Assembly (NCBI RefSeq): GCF_964204645.1
Contig: NC_134028.1
Coordinates: 4,500,501-4,564,500, forward strand
Direction: 5' to 3'
DNA from: Tubulanus polymorphus
Lineage: Eukaryota; Nemertea; Palaeonemertea; Tubulaniformes; Tubulanidae
DNA length: 64,000 nucleotides
Shown: positions 26,601 to 36,156 of the stretch, one piece after another
Position numbering within the stretch: position 1 is the first letter of the stretch
Layout of the letters: every line of letters begins with the position of its first letter
Position numbers and translations under genes: made by a program
The notes under the pieces: generated by a model
What the model was told of the DNA's origin: nothing
Seen by the model: only the letters and a program-made list of their open reading frames with translations
The model's database searches: none

Positions 26601-28892
26601 GTAAAAATTGGCTTTTTCCTGGGTCGCGAAGATAAGAGATGTAATTTTGGATCGTGAGACCATCATCCACTTTTAAAGCCATTATGCTTATATGTATACG
26701 TAGCATAGATACCTGCTGTAAATGCTTTTGGCTGTAAAAGCACGGAATCGTAATGGCTAGCTGTGATATGACATGTCTAGACAGGTGATTGTGAAGGAAA
26801 ACCGTTATATTTATGTACGACGATTCATCGCCTCGATCGAACCGAATTCATTGCGTCTCATGCTTCAAATCACTTACTTACACAAAATTATAGATATTAT
26901 TGGTGACGAAACATCGTCAACTTTCCATCGATTATTCGCATATTCCATACATTTGAGGGGTTCGCATTTTGAGGTGCCTTTTTCAAAAAATTTTCAGGTA
27001 CGAAACCTTCAGAAATGAGCAGAGTTTCAGTTAGGACAAATTACCGATTGCTTAGATTTAACATTTCGCTATTTTGGTTTTTTAATTGCCTGTGAAAGCC
27101 CTTTGCTTATCCCACGCGCGAAAATGTCCCTTTTTGGCTTGATTGGGATCCGCCCTTGCGAACTCGATCCATCCTGGTTACCTGCATGCATTCAATCTAT
27201 AGTGATTATGATGCAGGTATCTGTGATGAAAAAAATCACAGGTAAGAGTGTACATGAAAATAATTTTGAGATGATGAATTTGATATACTTCTGTCGATTC
27301 TGGAAGTATAAGTAATTTAGTGCTCAATACATCTGCACCAGAGATAGCCAACACTGTTAATACCTTAGCGATCAGATAACAATATGAAGTGTGGAAGTCG
27401 GTATCACTATCTTATCAATTATAGATGCGTAAAATGTGTTAGCTCTCATAGAATCCTATTTTCTCCTTGAGATAGTCTTATCTGTCCAGATATCAGCGAT
27501 CCAATTCTTATATTTGTCCCTTTTTCAGATCGCGAAAACGAAACGTCGGTATTTTTTTTTGGAACGAGTCGAAATTTACCTCGATATACCGCTTACATCG
27601 TAATTCACCGATTTGAGCGGTATATCGGGAGTTAACAGCCTATATCAGGCCTAATTTTGTATCAAAAATCATGCCCATACTCGAATATATTTCTGCCTAT
27701 GTTTCCTTTTTTGGACTAGAGAATTGTGCAACGCCCAAGGAAGTAAAAATCCACCCCGTCCTTTTTTCGGGGCCATACACGTAGTTCATTGTTGAATCAG
27801 TTTATTTTCAAATAATCAACTATCACCCGTAAACTCAAATTTCAAATCAAATCAGTCAAATCAAACCCTCTCATATCCGTGGAACCGGTAGTCAAGTCAG
27901 ACCCTCGCAACTTGTTTAACTGGGGCCCACATAAATAATAATCCGTTTTATATCTATTTTCAGGTAAATTTCTGCCGTATCTAGAATGCAGTGTTGTGAA
28001 CGCATCAATCCAGACTATCATAGCCATCAGCCTCGACCGTTTCTACGCTATTTGTAAACCCCTGAAAGCGCATTGCACGTCTACATTCCGACGTACGCTG
28101 AAAATACTATCCGTCATTTGGGTCGTGTCGCAGTTATTAGCCGTGCCGTTCTTCTTTATCGCCGATTATAAGAATTCCACATTCGTCGATGGGACGCCTA
28201 TAAAGGTGTGTCGTCTGTACATGAAGACGGTCTCTCCGCGTTTTTACGCCGTGTCGTTAGTCGTCATATCGTACGTCATGCCGTTAATAGTACTGGTTAT
28301 CGTGTACGGGATCATCAGTCGGAACTTGGTGTCGCAAAGTTCGGAAAACCCGCAGACGTTCGTGTCAGCGACAACGTTACGAGCTCGTAAGCAGGTCATC
28401 ATGATGCTTATCGCTATCATTGTACTATTCTTTCTTTGCCATTTACCGTATCGTGTATTATCGTTATTTCTGATATTCGATAAAGGAGCGCTGTTTCGGC
28501 TGGAGTTTATCGGGTATCACGCTACTTTGTATCTCGTCAGATTGTTGTTCTATTTTCACAGCGCTGTTAACCCGATCGTCTACAATATCATGTCCACGAA
28601 CTTCCGCGAAGCGTTCTCTAAAGCGTTAGGATTGTCGTGTCGGAAGAGCCGCGTCGATGGACACAACGTCACCAGTTGGGGCTCGCAAACCAATAGTCAT
28701 CGTTACGACAGTCTGAAACTTGAAGGGATCAAATCCTCTTCCTACAAATCTAAATATCCGCTAAGACAGATTTTGAAATCGAACCGCACGATTACGATTG
28801 ATAGTTATAATAGCGAAACATCGCTGAAAAATGAAACAATGGATGAACTGCAGCCGTTGGCTCCCGAGGTGATTACAACGTCATCTATATGA
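20655..28892 (+). CDS. Class A peptide-type G-protein-coupled receptor, two exons, 431 residues
   Basis: Exon 1 is 20655-21021 and exon 2 is 27964-28892; the 6.9-kb intron is phase 1 and splits the TM3 Cys123 codon. Seven hydrophobic segments are visible. TM1 has GNGLVIF (about 51-75), TM2 NLSMADLL with Asp95, and Cys123 can pair with the Cys in the IKVCRLY segment of extracellular loop 2. TM3 ends in DRF (147-149) instead of DRY. TM6 has FLCHLPYR, and TM7 has NPIVYN, a regular NPxxY. The N-terminus has an NVS sequon and no clear signal peptide. The tail is Ser-rich and basic, fitting arrestin or kinase regulation. The TM2-TM3 region resembles neuropeptide receptors of the GHSR/TRH/neuromedin group, but I cannot name the ligand. 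The ATG at 20655 is the first in an open frame. Confidence 0.85.
22921..23115 (+). repeat. 20-bp minisatellite (GAACTGTGGAACTGAGTCCA type), about 9 copies
   Basis: Units such as GAACTGTAGAACTGAGTCCA repeat with a period of 20 and base substitutions (TAG/TGG, GGGTCC/GAGTCC). The same words occur singly elsewhere, at 37732-37755 and 53440-53460. The array therefore looks like an expansion of part of a dispersed repeat. The minus-strand open frame over it is only a translation of the array. Confidence 0.85.
24800..25790 (-). mobile_element. 5'-truncated, broken LINE (non-LTR retrotransposon) remnant
   Basis: On the minus strand, 25790-25635 encodes the typical end of a LINE reverse transcriptase, with VPVLTYGCQIWGF and KFYKYLLGVK. 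A frame break or deletion follows near 25635. From ATG 25632 to 24970 the frame continues with RFRCSSHDLLVETGRW and a Cys/His cluster (ICKCCN...EYHFALICP), the C-terminal zinc-binding region seen in CR1/RTE-like LINEs. All upstream domains (endonuclease, RT core) are missing. The 3' end (24800-24900) has short AT-rich tandem repeats. This is a dead insertion in the GPCR intron. Confidence 0.75.
27574..27638. mobile_element. Short foldback element related to the one at 56330
   Basis: TTACCTCGATATACCGCT and AGCGGTATATCGGGAGTTAAC are imperfect inverted copies. They share the CGATATACCGC core with the TA-flanked element in the MLST8 intron. Confidence 0.5.
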
Positions 28893-30493
28893 ATATTAAT
28901 CAATTTCGGGGATTCCCCACGAGTAGACCGCCAATATACTCATTTGGTTAGTAAATAGGATGGAACCGCCAATTCGGTGAAAATAGGTTACGCAAACGTT
29001 TTATAGAAAATTCAAGAAAGGTTTTGTTTGCTTCAATTGATATCATTTTCATTGAAATACTTCTCTCTAAACGCTGGTTTTGGAGATTTAGTTGAAGTAA
29101 AGATATAAATTCGTTGTTGTATTGATCGCATGCATGTACCTCGATGTTTGCTATCATTGGCAATAAAATTCATCTTCTAAAATGTTTCATGTGATCTTAT
29201 CTTCGATCAGATGATTTATTGTAAAATCGACTAAACAACATCATGAGCATCTTGCAGCTTGGTCGATTATTGGCCAATCACAAGCTAGGGTTTTTCAGCC
29301 ACGTGGTGACCTTATGAGCTATTTGCATACCCACTTGACTTACCTCTAGACCAATCATATTCCGTACATGAAAATGAAAACACCGATTTTTAGCTGCAGG
29401 ATTATCTCAACGATCCTGATTTGATACTAACATATATAACTCTCTATTAAACTTACACTCATGCAGATACATGATGGAATAATTAGCACACGTAGATTCA
29501 AATATCACTGACTGTGAATTAATATAAGATAAATCATATCATATCATCCACCGACCACCGATTTACAATATACCATGCCGAGATCAAATCACGGCCTCAT
29601 TTTTACGTATCACTCGATTTCATCCTGTGTGAAAAGAATAATAGTGTATCTATATTTAACTCGTAATTTTCTTGTCAGTTTATCTTTGCTGCTGCCGCCC
29701 GCGGCCAAATCAAGATTGGGCCCCGATATGAAATAGTTTCCGATCATTCATCGGTTCGATGTGGTATGTGTGACTTGTGCCTGGCGGCTGTCGCGGGCAT
29801 AGAAGAGAGGAGAGAGAGAGTGGATGGTCACCAAATGACGGCGTTAACAAGTGTATTCCATTTGATTACTAGCGAAGCTACTAACACCATAGTCATTACA
29901 GAGAGGAGCAATCTCCCGACAGAGCTCACACTTTTAGTAGATGTGCAGTACATTAACTGTTGACAGTACGTATGTTCGCTGATGAATCTAGAAGACTCAG
30001 ATCGGTAAATTGAAACTGATGCCATTAGTAGCAGGGCAATATATCCACGGAAATACAGTTACTTGTAGTTTAAAAACTGAAACGAAGATTAGCCAATCCA
30101 TGAACAGAATGGAATCTCCGTTGGTGGTTTGTATAATTGCGTGTTAAATAAAGATCTGTTTTGTCACAAGTTGTCGTAATTTTCAGACAAACACGCTCTC
30201 GCGTTTACACAAATCATGTTTTGTATTAATAAATACAACTTCAAATTAATCACGGATTTCATGATGATAATGGATTTATCTCTGGTACGATTGGCTTCAT
30301 AAACGTCAATCAAAATACTAAATCTAATTCACCCACTCCCACTTAAAAATTGATGATTTTTCTTCCGTCATTGTAACTTGTTATCATAAATCATAAATCG
30401 CGCTCCAGTGATGCTAAACGTTTAAAGGATTCCACTGTTCTCAATGGCATACACTCTTTTTATCTAATACACTCTTTTTATCAAGTGTAACAA

Positions 30494-30739
30494 TTATTGT
30501 TTCTTTTCAAAATCATGGTTATATATACGTAAGAATCCTATGTTTCCAATCAGCCAAATGATGACTAGAGGCATCAGAAACACGTTCGAGGTTCCTTTAC
30601 CCTGATGTTGCCAAGAGGAGATCGGATCGACCAATGAACTCTGTGCCATCACCAGGATTCGTAGAATCTCGAACTGTATCGATAGGTGTACAGACGAAGA
30701 AACCGGTGTTATCGGAATTCTCGCAGGACAGGTGCGCAT
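30494..30739 (-). CDS. Possible terminal exon with a C-terminal membrane segment
   Basis: The minus-strand frame ends IYNHDFEKKQ-stop and contains a hydrophobic stretch (NVFLMPLVIIWLIGNIGFL) just before it, preceded by a CPARIPITPVSSSVHL segment. It could be the end of a membrane-anchored protein, but no acceptor or partner exon is clear. Weak. Confidence 0.2.
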   Translation of the reverse strand: MRTCPARIPITPVSSSVHLSIQFEILRILVMAQSSLVDPISSWQHQGKGTSNVFLMPLVIIWLIGNIGFLRIYNHDFEKKQ

Positions 30740-33329
30740 CCGAATAAACCAAACCAGTATTTAGGATAACAAACTTTCAAGAAGCTTTGAATCTGAATCC
30801 AATTCATCTCCTCATAATATTGTTCAGGTGAATTTGAACCAAACATCAAGTTATATTTCTAACTGCGTCTGAATGTCATCTCCACCGTAATTTCATTAGA
30901 TAATTTGATGGAGGCAGACGAGGGATCGGTTGCCCGAATAATGAGAAGCGCCATTCAATGGCTGGTGTCAAACTGGGTACCGGGGTAAAGCTTCTCTTTG
31001 AAAGGATGCGTCACAGTCTCCTTGCGGTTGACAGCAGATTTTCTCAAAGAGCATCAAAAAAAGTTCCACTCATTGTCCACAAAGAGTAACTTGGCTCAAA
31101 CTAAGACGCATCAGCGACACCGGTCTTGATGGGATTCACGTACGTCTCAGACAGTTTGGTGAAGAAATGTGCCATCGCGGCATCAGACATGAGACACTTC
31201 CAGGAATGGTAAAGATTGACTAAGTAACTGAAAAAATAGGTTACGGGGCCAACTCAAAAAAATCCAATATGGCCACTGATATCAAGGTGGCCACCTTTAA
31301 GAAGTTATTTCCTGTAAAACTGTGTTTTTTGTTCATAAGTATTTTGCTCGTTTATGCGCAGCACCCTCAATCGATTAACGTAGAGTGGGGTGCAAAACTG
31401 AACCAAAATACTGACAATAACCCCCCCTCCCGTATATGGATTTCAAAGAAATGATGCGTGAATTATTTTCATAATTTTCGCGGAATTGAGGTTCACAATT
31501 GCGAGAAGTTGTAGGCATTCATAAGAGCTCTAAATTTTTCAACGGATTCTGCGCAGACTGTTTTTTTGTGTAACCTGAATTAAAGAGTTCTTTAGAATAA
31601 CAGCAGAAAGGTTTATGGTAACGGTTAATTTGCTCGAATGTCGTATATGCGGGGCTTGACTGGTCGATTGCGACCTTCGATTTAGATACATCGGTTGTTT
31701 CATGTTTTTTTTTCTTGTTTTAAACAGTGGACACATCGTTGGCTTTGATAACCGTTTCGGTCAATAGCTGAGTCAGCCGCTACAAACATGAAAATCCCCG
31801 ATAGCGGCCGAGTGAAGAGACACTGGTATATGAATTTAACATGCAACTGGCTGTAATACAAAATCCCACACTTACGATTCCTGAAGATGCCTCAATTAGT
31901 CAAAACGTTGAATAAGATATCAGCTCAAGAAAGTACGGACTAAATCTGCTGTTAGTTCTAGTCTATATGTCAATGGCTCATTCTTGGCGTGGGTTCTATT
32001 ATGACAATAGAGTGTTTTGCTGTATTTTGTTACACTATTTCAAGATAATGAAGGTGAACAATATGTCATTCCTTAATACATCTTGATAGTTATCATCCTT
32101 GGAATCGAATACAATTTACTGAGCGATACAATAAGCGTCAGTTTATATCTATAAACGAGGTGTCATTTAGATTGCTTCCACGCAGTGTCTGTCCTATTCA
32201 TCATTGTTATTAGAGAAAAAAGCTTTCTAAATGTTTACTCGTCGAGGATTTCCGAACTATTCTCAGCAGTGACAATAGATCTGATCTAAAGAGCAAGGAC
32301 GGCTTGGAGAATGCAAAAAATGTCTTTCGGGATCTGTTTCAAAGGACCATTTCGAGCCCATTTATCTTCTACAGCCAAACTTAACGTTGAAAGATCTAGG
32401 GCCACTTTTTGGGCTGAACCCATGGCTGTGCAACTAGGTCTAGAAATAGTTTCTATGATGTCGTATGCATCTATTTTATAAGGAGGAAAATATCCATGAG
32501 TTGTATGCAGATTTCAAGGCAACAAGTACAGTTTTTATTAGTGTGGATTTTTTCGTTCTACGCAAATAATTCCCATGACATCATTTATCATCCGTGTATT
32601 TTTCATAGGAGCCGTGTGACAGTTTTGTGTTTGCGATGTGTCAAGTTTTATAAGGTGTGTTCGCTTGTCAATATTCGTTTCGCCAATTTCATTAATTAAT
32701 AAAATTTCGGAGTCATAAACTTTTAATCGAATTCAAAATTGAATGACGTAGTTCGATTTGATTATGAAGGCAAAAACTCCGTAAATTTCGTCCAAAACAT
32801 TGAAGAATTCATATGCGATAAAAATCGGCCGATTTTTGTTCGAGTTTTGAGTGGTATAGAAGGATCTTGAGAAACTGTTTATTAAGCCAAACCGAAAAAT
32901 CATTAATGACGCAAACAAACAAGAGTCTCAACTCTACACGAAAATCTATATTCCTCTACTGGGCGCTACAACATTGAAATATATTCTCTATTCTTTCACT
33001 TTCGAAGGTATTTGGTATCGTTTTACTGTTTTACCGTTATTTCGATCATCACGACAAATTACAGTGTTATCAAAATCAAATATTAGTGTCCCACGGAGAC
33101 GGAAGCCACGTTTTTCTGGCGCACTCGATAAGGGTGTTGCGTGATAGGTTTCCGCGTCGATACCCGTGGAAGTGTTCAGACGCGTTCTATTCGACACGCT
33201 ATCGTGATTCTAAACAGTTTACACTCACGGCTGTATCAGCGCTAATTGATACCGATTGTTCACCAAATTTATGGCGCATTAAGCAGATTAATACACGATG
33301 TAAAGGATTCAAACTGCAACCAATGTAGC

Positions 33330-33540
33330 TCTGGAGCCTGCTGGCAGCATAGTATATATACTGGTCATCAGCAGTTACAGAGCTTACTAGCAGTTTAGTG
33401 CTGGTCACCAGAAGTTACAGAGCCCACTGACAGCTTAGTGCTGGTCATCAGAAGTTACAGAGCCCACTGACAGAGCTTAGTGCTGGTCATCAGAAGTTAC
33501 AGAGCCCACTGACAGCTTAGTGCTGGTCATCAGAAGTTCA
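33330..33540 (+). repeat. 40-bp tandem repeat, about 5 copies, directly upstream of a secreted-protein gene
   Basis: The unit includes AGTGCTGGTCATCAGAAG and TTACAGAGCCCACTGACAGC, period 40. The two 5' units are diverged and one inner copy has a few extra bases (ACAGAGCTT). The array ends about 80 bp before the ATG at 33621, so it probably lies in the promoter or 5' leader. Confidence 0.85.
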
Positions 33541-33620
33541 CTCGGGATAAACTCCAATCTCTAGTGGATGAAACATTTTCAGGGTAACATTCACCGAAAC
33601 AACTTCAAACATCTCGCAAA

Positions 33621-35055
33621 ATGGATCATTGGATTCTAATTGGTTTTATGGTTATTTTTGGAACGGATATCAGTTTAGGGTACATCCCTATTGGCTGTTA
33701 CCGGGGTGCTGCGCATAATCGGCACAATTCAGCTGGTTTGAAACTGCTGGTGTCATGGCGTAATAGGATCGACTGGTCTCAATGGAAGAATACACAATAC
33801 TGGAATACTCAGTTTACTGCTAAATGTGCAGATGAAGCCAGGTATCTCATAAATCGCGTGTCATTGTATTTATCAGACTTGTATAGATGAAGTATAACAT
33901 CACAATTAGAATTTCAGGAATTCGAAAAGAATATTCGAAATCACGACGTAGCGGGATGCACATACACATTATCCTATATTAATATTATCTAAATGGCACC
34001 GTCAGTGGATTCTGATCGATGATCGAATCAGCTACAGTTGATAAAGCGAACCCTCGTTACCATTGACGAAACGCTCTACTGAATCCGTATTGTGAAACTG
34101 ATATAGAATCCCACGCTAAGAATAAGAAGAGTCGAAAAAGTCGGAGATGTAGTAATTCGGATCATGAATTTTATAATATAGTCGAAGTATAGTTGCGGTA
34201 AACATTTTGGACTGTCCTCTTAGTGTGGGATTTTATACTAAAGTGAATCTTCATTAATGGGCTATATTGGTCTCCAGTTCAGCGATATTTTGAAGTTGGT
34301 ACAATTTCAATTGAAAGTGACCCAAGGGTTATGCCATGAATCTAACGATGTATTTTGTGAATTACAGAAAAGCTGGTTTTTCCGTGTTTGGTGTTGAATA
34401 CTATGGCGAATGTTGGTCGGCACAAAATGCGTTCGAAGCGTACGAATCACTGGGTGCATTAAACCGTGACCAGTGTTCTATCTATGGCGATGTTGGTAAA
34501 GATAATACTGTGTTTGTAGGAGCAGCAAATCAACCAAATATAGGTAAAAGCCGTATTCCTCGGTGCTAAGGGCCTGCTGTCACGTGGTTATCCATCGTAA
34601 AATAGTCTTCGGGGCCAGTTTCACATCGATACCTAAGTCCAAATGTAAACTCTTTTAAACTGACTTTAGGTCTAAGCCATGGCTGCGCAACAGGCCCAGG
34701 AACTTGTTCTATGAAAAAATACCAATCAACTCGAGGAAACATTCCGAACTCCATTTCGTAATTTGGGATTTAGTATAATTTTTACACCACGGACTCAGTG
34801 TAATGCTTATGTCTGATTTCAGTAAGAATGCCAAGTGGGTTTTACATGAAACAGTTCCGTATGCAATCCCCCCGTGAACTATACCCGGCTACCGGAAGGT
34901 CCTACCTCGTTGCTGACTGTATCGTCAATTGCTTCAACAATTCTACATGTTTAAGTCTTCAATTCGAAATAAAAACAATGACATGTCATCTTCACGCCAC
35001 CTATTGGCCAACGGGAACCCGAGATAACTGTATTTCATTTCAAATAAATGAATAA
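33621..35055 (+). CDS. Secreted 209-residue protein: WSC-like module followed by PAN/apple-like module
   Basis: Exons are 33621-33841, 34368-34543 and 34823-35055, all GT-AG and joining in frame to TAA 35053-35055. The first 20 residues form a signal peptide (MDHWILIGFMVIFGTDISLG). The first part, across exons 1-2, reads IGCYRG...CADEARKAGFSVFGVEYYGECWSA...CSIYGDVG. This resembles the WSC-like modules (C..A...GY..FG...YGECW) common in secreted and lectin-like invertebrate proteins. Exon 3 has DCIVNCFNNSTCLSLQFE...CHLH...C, a PAN/apple-like Cys pattern. Carbohydrate or protein binding outside the cell is a reasonable inference. An AATAAA overlaps the stop (CAAATAAATGAATAA). Confidence 0.7.
34611..34712. 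mobile_element. Short imperfect foldback repeat in intron 2 of the WSC/PAN gene
   Basis: GGGGCCAGTTTCACATCG at the left and GCTGCGCAACAGGCCCAG at the right are imperfect inverted copies around a CTAAGTC/TTTAGG core. Related fragments occur near 32401 and 52390. Confidence 0.4.
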
Positions 35056-36156
35056 TGCGAACTTAAACGCTCTATGAACTGCAACGATCTGACCTTGAAC
35101 TCCAATGAGTTCCGGCTACAGATTTAAGAAGGGAAATTTTTTTTTCTCGCTTAACTTCATGATGTTACAACGCCGCGAGGATGGTCAGTAACCGATCACT
35201 GGAGACTGGAGTGTGCACATTATTAACCGAGATGCCTCGAGATAGAAACATCAACAACAAGTGTGTTCCTAATCTGTACTGCGCTCGGCTCTTAAGCAAA
35301 ATCCTTTTAAGAAGTAATTTTTTCACACAACGAAACAGAAAATCCCGTCCTTGATGCAACAGGATGAGTGTGGAAGCGTATGCGATCTGACAATCTTTTT
35401 TTAGCTTTTGACCTGTTAAAAAGTCCGCAATGAATCGATTGTAGAAATGTTTCAACAATAAGGATGAAAAAGAATTTCGAATCCCGCTCGATAAGGGGGA
35501 CTGGGCAGGCGAGAGGAGTGGTCCTGATGCTGATTAGATGAACAAGGTTGTCCCGGGTTCGATTCCAGTGATGATTCATTCTGATTCCGAGTGGCCTGAT
35601 GCTGGATAGAGGATGAATATAGCTGTTACGGGTTTGAGCATGTATTGGAACCAAATTTCTAGAGTTGACCAAAGCGAACTTTAGCGATGCACCATATTTT
35701 ACATGCGCCATCTACCGGAATATGGAATAAAAACACAGTATTTGTTAACATTGATTCAGAGTGGTCCTGATGCCGAGAGAGGGTGTGCAGTGTCCCATGA
35801 TCGAACGCAGTTATTACTGATATTGATTCCGAGTAGTCTTGATGCTAAATAGAAAATAAGAAGGAATGCCCCGGGTTCGAACCCAGGAATTATTGATATC
35901 TATTGATTTATTCATTTACACTTTATAAACATAAGAATACTCTTTGTTAATTACATCAAATAAAATATGAGAGTGTATTGTTTATAAACTGATACTGGTT
36001 TGTGCTGTGACGAGAAAAAATCTTTTGCCATCTTTCGCTCACTCTCTCCCTCCCTGCTAGTTCTGTGCCGAACACCTTGGAATTTGAGCTTATGTTACTT
36101 GTAAATGTTTAACATGCATACAATGCACTTTTCCGCATCATCTTCAGTCCGGCGTC
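35056..36156. other. Intergenic region between the WSC/PAN gene and the rhomboid gene
   Basis: Dominated by the tRNA-derived repeat cluster at 35510-35905. The rest is AT-rich 3' flank. The minus-strand frames here are translations of repeats. Confidence 0.5.
35510..35905 (+). repeat. Cluster of four degenerate tRNA-derived repeat units
   Basis: Units share GAGTGGTCCTGATGCT-like heads and B-box-like tails: CCCGGGTTCGATTCCAG near 35552, TTACGGGTTTGAGCAT near 35628, TCCCATGATCGAACGC near 35792 and CCCGGGTTCGAACCCAGG near 35872. Between them GATTCCGAGTGG(C/T)C recurs. More diverged relatives occur at 1840-2110. They have the layout of a tRNA-derived SINE family or of dimeric tRNA-like units. 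None has a proper acceptor stem, so they are not functional tRNA genes. Confidence 0.55.

Larger units (their letters stand above)
21022..27963. other. Large intron of the peptide GPCR
   Basis: Donor GTGAGT at 21022 and acceptor TATTTTCAG ending at 27963. Inside are the 20-bp minisatellite at 22921-23115, a degraded LINE at about 24800-25790, AT-rich tandem units around 24825-24890, and a small foldback element at 27574-27638. No embedded gene is supported; the small open frames lack splice and codon signals. Confidence 0.6.
28893..33620. other. Intergenic region without a convincing gene
   Basis: AT-rich. There is a possible minus-strand terminal exon at 30494-30739, a repeat motif CCTGAAGATGCC...GTCAAAACG at 31887-31925 (see findings), fragments of GGGCCA/GGCTGTGCAAC repeats near 32401-32445, and the 40-bp tandem repeat at 33330-33540. 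Nothing else resembles a gene. Confidence 0.45.

Noticed and set aside
33330..33540. Regular repeats suggesting a CRISPR array
   Set aside because: The 40-bp units are directly contiguous without unique spacers, in an animal genome; this is a minisatellite.
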